NCBI GenBank assembly: GCA_937927685.1
Contig: CALBSC010000073.1
Span: forward strand, 1 to 64,000
Direction: 5' to 3'
DNA: 64,000 bases
From: an uncultured Burkholderiales bacterium
GTDB taxonomy: Bacteria; Pseudomonadota; Gammaproteobacteria; Burkholderiales; Burkholderiaceae_C
The notes below the pieces were generated by a model that was given only the letters and a program-made list of their open reading frames with translations, did not search any database and was not told the DNA's origin. Both the position numbers and the translations under genes were made by a program. Every line of letters starts with the position of its first letter. The first letter of the stretch is position 1. Positions 25,839 through 34,887 of this stretch are shown here, piece after piece.

Positions 25839-27527
25839 TCAGGCGTCAAAACGGTCCAGCACGTGGCCCGGGCCGTGATCGAGGGCGACATAGTCCTGTC
25901 CGTCGTGGACCAGCACGCCGTTGACCCACACCCCGTGCACGCCGCGCGACTCGCGCACCATCCGTGTTCCGCCCCCCGGCAGATCCTGCCTGGGCAGGGG
26001 CTTGGAAATGCCCACCGTGGCGGGATCGAACAACAACAGATCGGCCGGGGCGCCTTCCACCAGGCGGCCACGCTCAGGAATGCGGAATCGCTGGGCGGGC
26101 TCGCTGGTGAGTTTGCGAATACCTTCGGCCAGGCTGAAGTGACCTGTCTCACGCACCCAGTGGGCCAGGAAGTGCAAACCAAAGCCGGCATCGCACATGT
26201 AGCTCAGGTGCGCACCGGCGTCGGACAGTGTGACCACGCCCGCGCGGTGCTTGAGCAGTGGCGCCACCCCCTCATCGACGTTCTGGAAGAACTTGCCGAC
26301 AAAGTGGGTCTGCAGGTTTTCAGCCAGCGCCAGGTCGAAGAAGGCATCCAGCGGGTCCTTGCCCCAGCGTTGCCCCAGGGCCACCATGCTCAGGCCCTCG
26401 AGCTCGTGGTGTTCTGGCAATGCCGTCGGACCCACTTCGATGTTGTTCCAGTTGCCCAGGAACAAAATGCCGGAGCGCGGCTGGCGCAGGTTCTCGCGGA
26501 AAGTTTGGCGAAAGGCCGGGTCTGCGTAGATGCCGGCCAGATCGTCGGCCTGGGATTGCTTTACCCGGTCAAAGGCCGAGTGGCTCAGCAGCACGTACGG
26601 ATCGGTCAGGGTGAAGTCGAAGGACAGCGGTTGGCAGCTGGTCAGGATGTACAGCTCATGGCCACGGTCCAGCGCCTGTGCACAGCGGTCATAGTAGGTG
26701 AGGCCCAGGCCCGGGTTGGCCTCGTTGTACATGGTCAGCACCGTGGAGATGTAGGCGGGCCGGCCATTGGCTTCGACGATCGACTCCATCATGTCGGGCG
26801 TGCCGCGCGGGCCGGTGGCCATCATGAACACCCCTTTGCCGACGTCGCCCAGCACGCCGGTCAGGGCTTTGAGCTCGCGCTCGGTGGCGATGGTGGAGGG
26901 CATGGGGCGCCCGCCATAGCCGCTGTGGTTGGGCGAGAAGGACGAGGCCAGTCCGATGGCGCCATCCTGCATCGATTCACGCAGCAAGCGGCACATGGTG
27001 TCCAGCTGCTCATCGGTGGGCTCGACCTGCTCGGAGCCGGCATCACCCATCACCGCCGTGCGCAGCACGGAGTGGCCGGCAAACACCGCGGTGTTGAGGT
27101 AGGGGCCGGTGCGGCGCAATTGCTGCAGGTAGTCCGAGAAGCTCTCGAAATCCCACCGAATGCCGGTGCGCAAGGCATGGAGATCCATGCCTTCCACCAC
27201 CGACAGGTTCTTGATCATGGTTTCGCGCAGCGGCGCCGGGCAGGGCGCGATGCCAAAGCCGCAATTGCCCAGCACGGCCGTGGTGACACCCAGGGCGGGT
27301 GAGGGCGACAGTGTGCGGTCCCAGGTGACCTGGGCGTCAAAGTGGGTGTGCAAGTCGACAATGCCCGGCATCAGGGTGAGGCCCTTGGCCTCGACCTCCT
27401 GATGGGCCTGCGCAGCGACTTGACCGATGGTGGTGATACGGCCCTGGTCGATGGCCACATCGGCGATGCGGGGAGCGCCACCCAGTCCGTCATGGACTTC
27501 GGCGCCACGGATGACAAGATCATGCAT
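25839..27527 (-). CDS. N-acyl-D-amino-acid deacylase-like amidohydrolase (atypical branch)
   Basis: 562 residues, amidohydrolase superfamily: N-terminal beta-sandwich (VIRGAEVHDGLGGAPR), metal-binding LHTHFDA, GNCGFGIAPCPAPLRE (Cys ligand in D-aminoacylases), and a late SDAGAHLSYMCDAGFGLH. Unlike its neighbour, it lacks the THMRDE and SHHK histidine motifs in the middle of the barrel; in their place are ATGPRGTP and STVLTMYN. This belongs to a recognised but poorly characterised branch. Start at 27527; the frame remains open upstream only by chance. Substrate inferred from the operon. Confidence 0.85.
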   Translation of the reverse strand: MHDLVIRGAEVHDGLGGAPRIADVAIDQGRITTIGQVAAQAHQEVEAKGLTLMPGIVDLHTHFDAQVTWDRTLSPSPALGVTTAVLGNCGFGIAPCPAPLRETMIKNLSVVEGMDLHALRTGIRWDFESFSDYLQQLRRTGPYLNTAVFAGHSVLRTAVMGDAGSEQVEPTDEQLDTMCRLLRESMQDGAIGLASSFSPNHSGYGGRPMPSTIATERELKALTGVLGDVGKGVFMMATGPRGTPDMMESIVEANGRPAYISTVLTMYNEANPGLGLTYYDRCAQALDRGHELYILTSCQPLSFDFTLTDPYVLLSHSAFDRVKQSQADDLAGIYADPAFRQTFRENLRQPRSGILFLGNWNNIEVGPTALPEHHELEGLSMVALGQRWGKDPLDAFFDLALAENLQTHFVGKFFQNVDEGVAPLLKHRAGVVTLSDAGAHLSYMCDAGFGLHFLAHWVRETGHFSLAEGIRKLTSEPAQRFRIPERGRLVEGAPADLLLFDPATVGISKPLPRQDLPGGGTRMVRESRGVHGVWVNGVLVHDGQDYVALDHGPGHVLDRFDA

Positions 27528-27586
27528 GGTGTGTTTCTCCAACGGTCGGCACGACAGGGCCCACACGGTGCCCGGTTGGCACCGCA

Positions 27587-29041
27587 CTATTGTGAGGGGG
27601 TTCGGCGCAACACCTGGCCCGCGCGTGTAGCGCAGTGGACACCTTGCTGCCAAGTGACTTCACCGTTGACCAGCACCCACTCGATGCCTGCGGCGGCTTG
27701 TTGCGGCGCGTCATAGGTGGCGCGGTCGGCCACCTGGCTGGCGTTGAACACCACCACGTCTGCGGCAAAGCCCTCGGCGAGCTGACCGCGGCCTGCCAGG
27801 CCAAAGGTACGGGCGGTCAGGCCCGTCATTTTCCAGACGGCCGTTTCCAGCGGGAACAACCCCAGGTCCCGGCTGTAGTGTCCCAGCACGCGGGGGAATG
27901 TGCCCCACAAGCGCGGATGCGGGTGGTCACCCAGCGGAATACCGTCCGAACCCACCATGGTGTCGTCAAACGCCAGGATGCGTTGCACATCTTCCTCGGC
28001 CATTAAAAAATAAATGGCACTGCCCGGTTGCAGGCGGCGTGCTGCCTCGACCAGGGGAACCTGCCAGTCAGCCGCAATGTCGTGCAAAAAACGCCCCGCG
28101 CATTCAGGATGCTGTTCACTCGACGCAATCAGCACCCGCCCACCCAGCATGGCCGGGTCCGCGTGGATCATGGTGGAGCTGGCGTCGTAGGGGTAGCAGT
28201 CGAGCCCCACGCACTGATGGCGCATGTGGTGGCGTATCAGGGGCAAGGTCACGCGGGAGCGTCCTGCGTTGTGCTGACCACGAATCTTGTGGTGCGAGAC
28301 CACCACGGGCACATCAAGCGTGCGGCCGATTTCGAAGGTTTCGTGCAACGAGGACAGGATGTCATCGCCCTCGTCACGCATGTGGGTGGTGTAGAGGGCC
28401 TGGCGGGCGGACAGAGGGCGGCCCACTTCAATCAGCTCGGCCATGGGCGCTTGGCGGGCCGGGGGGTAGAACGTGCCGCTGGACATGCCGATGGCACCAG
28501 CCTCCAACGCTTCTTCCAGCATGTGCTGCATGCGGGTGATTTCGTCGGGTGTGGCAGCGCGGTCCAAGGATGACATGGCACACGCGCGCAAACTGGTATG
28601 GCCGACCAGGGCGGCCATGTTGACGGCAGCGGGTTGTGCGCGCAGGGATTGCAGGTAGTCGGCAAAGCGCGTCTGGCGTTGTCCTTCGGGCACCTCGATC
28701 AAATCCAGCGGCATGGGCAACGGTCCCCGCGGGGGCAGGGGGGCCGCGCTGACCCCGCAATTGCCGGTGATGACCGTGGTCACACCTTGCGACACCTTGA
28801 AATCCATGTCCGGTCGCTGGCGCAGAGCCTGGTCGTCATGGGTGTGGGCGTCAATGAAACCTGGCGCCACGATGCAGCCGCTGGCGTCGATGGTGCGTGC
28901 GGCCTGGTGTTGCGCGAGATGTCCGATCGCGCTGATACGGCCGTTGCGCACCGCGACATCCGCCTGGCGTCGCGGGGCACGGGACCCGTCGATCACGGTG
29001 CCGCCCACAATCAACAAGTCGTGCTGGTGGTCTAGGTTCAT
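27587..29041 (-). CDS. N-acyl-D-amino-acid deacylase (D-aminoacylase family)
   Basis: 484 residues with the complete D-aminoacylase motif set: FIDAHTHDDQAL, ITGNCGVSAAPLPPR (Cys ligand), YTTHMRDEGDDIL, VVVSHHKIRGQHN, and the catalytic Asp in MVGSDGIPLG. Predicted Zn2+-dependent hydrolysis of N-acyl-D-amino acids to a free D-amino acid and carboxylate. It lies between the serine hydrolase (95-base gap) and the second amidohydrolase (59-base gap), all on the minus strand. Confidence 0.93.
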   Translation of the reverse strand: MNLDHQHDLLIVGGTVIDGSRAPRRQADVAVRNGRISAIGHLAQHQAARTIDASGCIVAPGFIDAHTHDDQALRQRPDMDFKVSQGVTTVITGNCGVSAAPLPPRGPLPMPLDLIEVPEGQRQTRFADYLQSLRAQPAAVNMAALVGHTSLRACAMSSLDRAATPDEITRMQHMLEEALEAGAIGMSSGTFYPPARQAPMAELIEVGRPLSARQALYTTHMRDEGDDILSSLHETFEIGRTLDVPVVVSHHKIRGQHNAGRSRVTLPLIRHHMRHQCVGLDCYPYDASSTMIHADPAMLGGRVLIASSEQHPECAGRFLHDIAADWQVPLVEAARRLQPGSAIYFLMAEEDVQRILAFDDTMVGSDGIPLGDHPHPRLWGTFPRVLGHYSRDLGLFPLETAVWKMTGLTARTFGLAGRGQLAEGFAADVVVFNASQVADRATYDAPQQAAAGIEWVLVNGEVTWQQGVHCATRAGQVLRRTPSQ

Positions 29042-29136
29042 GAGTCAATGATGAAAGACAAGCGACGCAAGGGTGTGGTGTGGTGTGGTGGACGGTGACA
29101 CGGGGCAGGGCCCGTGGAACGCCAGCCCCGGGTCAT

Positions 29137-30243
29137 TTAACCCGAGACGGCTTGCAGGCCCTGTGTGACACGCCGCAAAAACCCGGGCAAATGCGCCGAG
29201 TCGATCCAGCGCACCACCACCACCGCCTCGTGTTCGGGTTCCACCCAGACATAGTTCCCCCCCGCACCCACCATGAACACACTGCGCTCGGACGCGCCAG
29301 GAAAATGTTCACAGCCTGGATTGAGCCAGGTGAGCATGCCGTAAAAGGGCGCCAGAGCGCCCGGTTGTCCCATGCGATCAATCCAGCTGGCCGGAATGAG
29401 TTGTTCCACCGAGCCGTTGCGTCGCACCGCACCCCGATCCAGCAGCAACTGGCCCAGACGCGCCTGGTCCAGCGCCGAGATGGCCACCCCGCCGCCCCAG
29501 TGCGATCCACCCGGCACCGACTGCACCCGCTGTGCCGCCCGGCCATCCCGGGCGGGCAGGTCCACCCAGGACTGGTCGTAACCCACCCAGTCGATGTCGG
29601 GCGAGCAGCCCAAGGGATCCAGCACATGTTCACGAAATACCTGCGGCAGCGGGCGACCGAACAGGTGCAGCAACGCCAGCGAGAGCTGGTTGATTCGCAC
29701 GTCGTTGTATTCCCAGTAGGTGCCGGGGGCTTGCAGCGGACGCGCAGACCCCTTCACCCCGGTGACGGGTTTGGGGTCATGGGCCACCTGACGATAGCGG
29801 TCCACCAGGTCTTCCAGCCCCAGACAGTTGCCCTCCCATTCGCTCACCTGGGTGAGCAGGTGCATCCAGGTGATGGGGCGGTTGTGCGGACTGTCAAAGC
29901 CAATGCCGGGCAGGCGCGCCACCACGGGTTCGTCGGCATCAGGCAGCAGACCTTGCTGCTGTGCCACACCGGCAAGCAAGGCGAGATAGGTCTTGGCGAC
30001 ACTGAAAGTCAGGTCGGCTCGGGCGGGTTCACCCCATTGCGACAGCACGTCGCCGCGCCGCGTGATCACGCCGCTCACGCCGCCCCGGGCCCGGACGGGT
30101 CCGAACAACCGGTTCCACGGCGGGGGGTCTTCATGGTGCACGCCCCAACGCTCGGGTTCGGCGTGGGGATCACGGGTCCACTTCACCTCATGCGATTGGG
30201 CATGGGCAATGGCGTCAGCAAAAAGGGAGGAAGAGTCGCTCAT
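29137..30243 (-). CDS. Serine hydrolase, beta-lactamase/class C family (esterase or D-aminopeptidase type)
   Basis: 368 residues with an SxxK motif in FSVAKTYLALLAG and the Tyr-x-Asn motif in YWEYNDVRINQLSLALL (YND), plus a late VGAGGNYVWV in the HxG position. There is no convincing signal peptide, suggesting a cytosolic enzyme. The ATG at 30243 (MSDSSSLFADAI) is favoured over a longer frame that runs into the divergent E1-alpha gene. First gene of the operon with two D-aminoacylase-type hydrolases, so an amide or ester of D-amino acids is a reasonable guess. Confidence 0.85.
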   Translation of the reverse strand: MSDSSSLFADAIAHAQSHEVKWTRDPHAEPERWGVHHEDPPPWNRLFGPVRARGGVSGVITRRGDVLSQWGEPARADLTFSVAKTYLALLAGVAQQQGLLPDADEPVVARLPGIGFDSPHNRPITWMHLLTQVSEWEGNCLGLEDLVDRYRQVAHDPKPVTGVKGSARPLQAPGTYWEYNDVRINQLSLALLHLFGRPLPQVFREHVLDPLGCSPDIDWVGYDQSWVDLPARDGRAAQRVQSVPGGSHWGGGVAISALDQARLGQLLLDRGAVRRNGSVEQLIPASWIDRMGQPGALAPFYGMLTWLNPGCEHFPGASERSVFMVGAGGNYVWVEPEHEAVVVVRWIDSAHLPGFLRRVTQGLQAVSG

Positions 30244-30299
30244 AGTGCAGGGACTGTGCCGCGTTTGCGGAATAATCATTGTCAAACCGGAGACCCGAT

Positions 30300-31331
30300 T
30301 TGACTGCCATCGCCACTGTAACGCCAACCCTTGCACACCTGCCGGCCCTGTACCGCTGCATGGCCCGTATCCGTGCCTTTGAAAACGCTGCCGAAGTCCT
30401 GAGCCAGGGCGGCGTCAGTGCCTACAACAAGACCGCCGACGGCTCTGCCAAAGTACGCGGTCCTTTGCACCTGTCGACGGGGCAGGAGGCGGTTCCTGCC
30501 GGCGTGTGCGCACACCTGACGCCGGGTGACTACCTCACCTCCACCCACCGCGGCCACGGCCACACCCTGGCCAAAGGGGCGGACCTCGGTCGCATGATGA
30601 GCGAGTTGTACGGCAAGGCCACCGGCTTCAATGGCGGCAAGGGCGGTTCCATGCACATCGCTGATTTTTCGGTGGGCATGCTCGGCGCCAATGGGGTGGT
30701 GGCGGCCGGTCTGCCCATCGCCGTGGGCGCAGCGCACGCGCAAAAGCTGCAAGGTCGCCCCGACATCACCGTCTGCTTCTTTGGGGATGGTGCCATCAAC
30801 CGCGGGCCGTTTCTCGAATCACTCAACTGGGCCTGTGTGCATCAACTGCCGGTGCTGTTCGTGTGTGAGGACAACCGATGGAGTGCCACCACGGCCAGTG
30901 GCCCGATGGTGGCGGGGCCCGGCGCTGCGGCGCGTGCCGCCAGCCTGGGTTTGCAGGCTGTGCAGGTGGATGGCAATGATGTGATGGCGGTATTCCAGCA
31001 GGCGGGCGAACTGGTCCACCAGATTCGCTCGGGGGGTGGGCCACGCCTGTTGCATGCGCACACGTACCGCGTGAAGGGACATGTGTCCGTGGATATGGCG
31101 GCTTACCGTGACCCGGCCGAACTGGAGGCTGCGCTGAAGACCGACCCGATGCGACGGGCCCGCGAGGCCTTCGCGGCTGCGGGCGGTGAGGCTGCGCAAC
31201 TGGACCGCATCCAGGCCGAGGCCGACGCCGAGGTGGCCCAGTCGATGCGCGATGCCGATGCTGCGCCCTGGCCCGACCCGGCCGCGGCTTACACCGACAT
31301 CCAAACCACCGGAGAAGGACAATGGTTTTGA
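30300..31331 (+). CDS. ThDP-dependent 2-oxoacid/acetoin dehydrogenase-type E1, alpha subunit
   Basis: 343 residues if translation starts at TTG 30300, which is preceded by ccggaga at good spacing; another TTG at 30279 is possible. It resembles AcoA-type E1 alpha: TSTHRGHGHTLAKGADL, KGGSMHIADFSVGMLGANGV, ThDP motif FGDGAINRGPFLESLNWA...EDN. It forms the heterotetramer with the next gene. No E2 lipoyl-transacetylase or E3 gene is nearby, so this is an orphan E1 whose acceptor is unknown. It is divergent from the serine hydrolase across 56 bases. Confidence 0.9.
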   Translation: MTAIATVTPTLAHLPALYRCMARIRAFENAAEVLSQGGVSAYNKTADGSAKVRGPLHLSTGQEAVPAGVCAHLTPGDYLTSTHRGHGHTLAKGADLGRMMSELYGKATGFNGGKGGSMHIADFSVGMLGANGVVAAGLPIAVGAAHAQKLQGRPDITVCFFGDGAINRGPFLESLNWACVHQLPVLFVCEDNRWSATTASGPMVAGPGAAARAASLGLQAVQVDGNDVMAVFQQAGELVHQIRSGGGPRLLHAHTYRVKGHVSVDMAAYRDPAELEAALKTDPMRRAREAFAAAGGEAAQLDRIQAEADAEVAQSMRDADAAPWPDPAAAYTDIQTTGEGQWF

Positions 31332-32293
31332 ACCGCCAACGCATGAGTTACAGCCAGGCTGCGGTGGCAGCCCTGCAGGCCGAGATGGCAGCCGACCCCC
31401 GTGTGGTGGTGGTGGGCGAGGACGTCGGTCGCGGCGGCATCTTTGGTCAATACAAGGGCTTGCAGGAACAGTTCGGGGCGACACGCGTGATTGACACCCC
31501 CATCAGCGAGGCAGCCATCATGGGCAGCGGCGTGGGCATGGCGCTGGCTGGCATGAAGCCCGTGGTGGAAATGCGTGTGGTCGACTTCGCGCTGTGCGGG
31601 TTGGATGAAATCGTCAACCAGGCCGCCAAGAACCGCTACATGTTTGGCGGACAGGGCCGTGTGCCGCTCGTCGCCCGCATGCCCATTGGCATCTGGGACG
31701 CCTCTGCCGCGCAGCACTCCCAGTCGCTCGAGGCCTGGTTCGCCCACTTGCCGGGACTGGTGGTGGTGTGTCCGTCATCGCCGCAGGACAACTACAGCCT
31801 GCTGCGAGCTTCCCTGCACTGTGGCGACCCGGTGGTTTACATGGAACACAAGACGCTGTGGGGAGCCGAGGAAGATGTCGACACATCCTTGCAGGTGCCA
31901 CTGGGACAGGCCGCGCATCTGCGTGAGGGCCGTCACCTCACGATGGTGAGCTGGAGCCGGCAGGTCCAGGTGTGCCGTCAGGCCTGTGAGGTGCTGGCGA
32001 AAGAGGGCATCGAGGTCGATCTGTTGGATCTGCGCACCCTGTGGCCGTGGGATCGTCAGGCAGTGCTCGAGTCGTGCGCGCGCACGGGCCATTTGTTGGT
32101 GGCGCATGAGGCCATCCAGGTGGCGGGCTTTGGCGCCGAAATCGCCGCCACTGTGGCCGAAACACTGGGCATCCCCGTGCGTCGACTGGGCGCGCCTCGC
32201 ATTCCGGTGGGCTATGCGCCGGTGCTGGAGGCGCAGGCGCGTGTCACGGTCGACGCCACGGCACAGGCGGCCCGGCAACTGCTCAAGCGCTGA
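31322..32293 (+). CDS. ThDP-dependent 2-oxoacid/acetoin dehydrogenase-type E1, beta subunit
   Basis: 323 residues with a transketolase-like pyrimidine-binding domain (VVVVGEDVGRGGIFGQYKGL, TPISEAAIMGSGVGMALAGM) and a C-terminal transketolase domain (EVDLLDLRTLWPWD). The ATG at 31322 has a ggagaagg Shine-Dalgarno and overlaps the alpha-subunit stop by ten bases. The aor operon begins 231 bases downstream, on the same strand. Confidence 0.92.
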   Translation: MVLNRQRMSYSQAAVAALQAEMAADPRVVVVGEDVGRGGIFGQYKGLQEQFGATRVIDTPISEAAIMGSGVGMALAGMKPVVEMRVVDFALCGLDEIVNQAAKNRYMFGGQGRVPLVARMPIGIWDASAAQHSQSLEAWFAHLPGLVVVCPSSPQDNYSLLRASLHCGDPVVYMEHKTLWGAEEDVDTSLQVPLGQAAHLREGRHLTMVSWSRQVQVCRQACEVLAKEGIEVDLLDLRTLWPWDRQAVLESCARTGHLLVAHEAIQVAGFGAEIAATVAETLGIPVRRLGAPRIPVGYAPVLEAQARVTVDATAQAARQLLKR

Positions 32294-32427
32294 AGGGCCG
32301 CCCCCGCGGGCGACAGCGCGGGTCCTGCCTGCAAAGATGGCCGGTGGCTCGGGCAGCGCAGTGCGGTGCGTGTCGTCGGTCTGCGAGTCGGCCTTGATCC
32401 CCGTCAACTCGGTCGCCAGGCCGTCAA

Positions 32428-32462
32428 GGGTAAACCCCTAGCGTGCCATGTGCAGGCCTGCA
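32428..32462. promoter_or_regulatory. Candidate regulatory elements upstream of the aor operon
   Basis: GGGTAAACCCCTAG (32428-32441), a partial palindrome (GGGT-AA-ACCC), is followed by the perfect 12-base palindrome TGCAGGCCTGCA (32451-32462), about 63 bases before the aorA ATG. A close relative of the first element, GGTAGACCCCCTAG, occurs at 37897-37910 in front of ltaE and the divergent unknown gene. A Shine-Dalgarno taggag sits at 32513-32518. No regulator is encoded beside it. Confidence 0.4.
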
Positions 32463-32524
32463 GAGAATCTTATGCAATGTCTTTCATAGAGGGCTTCATC
32501 AGGGGGCCCGCATAGGAGTGCACG

Positions 32525-33001
32525 ATGCAAAAAGTCCTACACATCAACGCCGACAAGTGCACCGGGTGCTTGCAGTGCGAGATGGCCTGTTCTTTCGAGA
32601 ACTACGGCGTCTTTGCCACCGCCAAGTCCCGCATCAAGGTGTTCGATTTCCATGACACGGGCAAGAAGGTGCCTTACACCTGTACCCAGTGTGATGAAGC
32701 CTGGTGTTTGCATGCCTGTCCGGTGGAGGCCATCACACTGGACAAGGCCACCGGTGCCAAGGTGGTGAGCGAGAGCACCTGTGTGGGCTGCAAGGTGTGC
32801 ACCATTGCCTGCCCGTTCGGCACGGTGAACTATGTGCAGGAAACCGGCAAGGTGCAAAAGTGCGACCTCTGTGGCGGCGATCCAGCCTGTGCCACGGCGT
32901 GTCCCACGGGCGCCATCACCTACATCGACGCGAATTGGACCGGTCTGGATCGCATGAAGCAATGGGCCGACAAGCTGGGCAACACGCCCGCTGCCGCCTG
33001 A
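32525..33001 (+). CDS. aorA: Aldehyde oxidoreductase electron-transfer subunit, 4x[4Fe-4S] (AorA-like)
   Basis: 158-residue HycB-like ferredoxin subunit. Sixteen cysteines form four cluster-binding motifs: CTGCLQCEMAC, CTQCDEAWCLHACP, CVGCKVCTIACP, CDLCGGDPACATACP. In the Aromatoleum tungsten enzyme, this subunit carries electrons between the tungsten subunit and the FAD subunit and polymerises into a wire. The same role is inferred here from gene order (A-B-C) and the cluster count. Start ATG 32525 with taggag upstream. Confidence 0.92.
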   Translation: MQKVLHINADKCTGCLQCEMACSFENYGVFATAKSRIKVFDFHDTGKKVPYTCTQCDEAWCLHACPVEAITLDKATGAKVVSESTCVGCKVCTIACPFGTVNYVQETGKVQKCDLCGGDPACATACPTGAITYIDANWTGLDRMKQWADKLGNTPAAA

Positions 33002-33027
33002 GACCGAACCCCACAGGAGATACGACT

Positions 33028-34875
33028 ATGGCATGGGCTGGAAAAATCCTTCGCGTCAACCTCACCCAGGGAACTGTCACCACCGAACCGCTCAACCGCG
33101 ACTGGGCGCGCGAGTATGTCGGCTCACGCGGGCTGGGGTCCAAGTACCTCATCAGCGAGATCGACCCCCAGGTCGATCCGCTCTCGCCGGACAACAAGAT
33201 CATCTGGGCCACGGGCCCCTTGACCGGCACCATGGCGTCCACGGGTGGACGCTACACCGTCATCACCAAAGGCCCGCTGACGGGTGCCATTGCTTGCTCG
33301 AACTCGGGTGGCTACTGGGGCGCCGAGCTCAAGATGGCTGGCTGGGACATGGTGATCTTCGAGGGCAAGTCGCCCAAGCCCGTGTACCTGTGCATCCAGA
33401 ACGACGTGGCCGAACTGCGTGACGCCTCCCACCTGTGGGGCCAGAGCGTGTGGCACACCGAAGAAGCCATCAAGAAATCCCTGCAGGACCCGCTGGTGCG
33501 CGTGTCGTGTATCGGCAAGGCCGGTGAAAACCACGTGCTGTACGCCTCGGTGGTCAACGACCTGCACCGTGCGGCCGGTCGCTCCGGCGTGGGTGCGGTG
33601 ATGGGCAGCAAGAACCTCAAGGCCATTGCCGTGCGTGGAACCATCGGCGTGGGCAACGTGCGCGACCCCAAGGCGTTCATGCAAGCCGTGGCCGAAAAGA
33701 AAAAGATCCTGGCGGACAACGCCGTCACCGGCCAGGGCCTGCCCACCTATGGCACCCAGGTGCTGATGAACGTCATCAACGAAGTGGGCGCCTTGCCCAC
33801 GCGCAACCACCAGGACGTGCAGTTCGAGGGCGCCAAGGACATCTCCGCTGAAGCCATGGCCACGCCGCGTGAGTCCGATGGCAAGAAGCATCTGGTGACC
33901 AACCAGGCCTGCTTTGGCTGCACCATTGCCTGCGGTCGCATCAGCAAGATGGACCAGAACCACTTCACCATCCAGAACAAGCCTCAGTACTGGGGTGCCT
34001 CGGGTGGCCTGGAGTATGAAGCTGCCTGGGCGCTGGGAGCCGCCAATGGGGTGAACGACCTCGAGGCCCTCCAGTACGCCAACCTGCTGTGCAACGAAGA
34101 GGGCATCGACCCGATCAGCTTTGGGGCCACCGTGGGCGCTGTGATGGAACTCTATGAAATGGGTGTGCTCACCAAGGAACAGATCGGCATCGAGGCCCCG
34201 TTTGGTTCTGCGGCTGCACTTGCTTTCCTGGCGGAAGAGACGGTGAATGGCCGTGGCTTTGGCAAGGAAGTGGGCCAGGGTTCCAAGCGCCTGACCGCCA
34301 AGTACGGCCACCCGGACCTGAGCATGAGCGTCAAGGGCCAGGAGTTCCCGGCGTATGACGGGCGCGGCATCCAAGGCATCGGCCTGGCTTACGCCACCTC
34401 CAACCGGGGGGCCTGCCACCTGCGCGGTTACACCATCGCCTCGGAAGTGTTGGGCATTCCGGTCAAGACCGATCCGCTGGAGCACGAAGGCAAGCCCGAG
34501 CTGGTCAAAGCCTTCCAGGATGCCACGGCGGCCTTTGATTCTTCCGGCCTGTGCATCTTCACCACCTTCGCCTGGGGCCTGGCTGATCTGGCACCGCAGC
34601 TGCAAGCCGCGTGCGATCAGGCCTACACCACCGAAGAGCTGGAAAAAATCGGGGAACGCATCTGGAACATGGAGCGCGAGTTCAACAACGCCGCCGGCTT
34701 CACCGCCAAGGACGACTCGCTGCCCAAACGTCTGCTCACCGAGGCTGCCAAGACCGGCCCGGCCAAGGGCAAGGTCAGCATGCTGCCGCACATGCTGCCC
34801 AAGTACTACGAGGTGCGAGGCTGGGACAGCGAAGGCCGTCCCACTGCCGCCACCAAGAAGCGTCTGGGTCTCTGA
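33028..34875 (+). CDS. aorB: Tungsten-type aldehyde:ferredoxin oxidoreductase, catalytic subunit (AorB-like)
   Basis: 615 residues, the usual AOR length. Oxidises aldehydes to acids using a W-bis-pyranopterin plus one [4Fe-4S]. Cluster cysteines: C295-x2-C298-x3-C302 (ACFGCTIACG) and distal C509 in DSSGLC, which doubles as a pterin-binding motif. Putative active-site residues are E329/E331 in LEYEAAW and H464 in RGACHLRGY. The ATG at 33028 follows acaggagatacgact. It lies between aorA (26-base gap) and the FAD subunit (12-base gap). W versus Mo cannot be read from sequence; the family precedent is tungsten. Confidence 0.95.
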   Translation: MAWAGKILRVNLTQGTVTTEPLNRDWAREYVGSRGLGSKYLISEIDPQVDPLSPDNKIIWATGPLTGTMASTGGRYTVITKGPLTGAIACSNSGGYWGAELKMAGWDMVIFEGKSPKPVYLCIQNDVAELRDASHLWGQSVWHTEEAIKKSLQDPLVRVSCIGKAGENHVLYASVVNDLHRAAGRSGVGAVMGSKNLKAIAVRGTIGVGNVRDPKAFMQAVAEKKKILADNAVTGQGLPTYGTQVLMNVINEVGALPTRNHQDVQFEGAKDISAEAMATPRESDGKKHLVTNQACFGCTIACGRISKMDQNHFTIQNKPQYWGASGGLEYEAAWALGAANGVNDLEALQYANLLCNEEGIDPISFGATVGAVMELYEMGVLTKEQIGIEAPFGSAAALAFLAEETVNGRGFGKEVGQGSKRLTAKYGHPDLSMSVKGQEFPAYDGRGIQGIGLAYATSNRGACHLRGYTIASEVLGIPVKTDPLEHEGKPELVKAFQDATAAFDSSGLCIFTTFAWGLADLAPQLQAACDQAYTTEELEKIGERIWNMEREFNNAAGFTAKDDSLPKRLLTEAAKTGPAKGKVSMLPHMLPKYYEVRGWDSEGRPTAATKKRLGL

Positions 34876-34887
34876 TCGGACGTCGCC

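Noticed and set aside
29061..29095. GGTGT short tandem repeats downstream of the serine hydrolase
   Set aside because: Only three or four imperfect units in a noncoding gap; likely low-complexity GC-rich spacer rather than a functional repeat.
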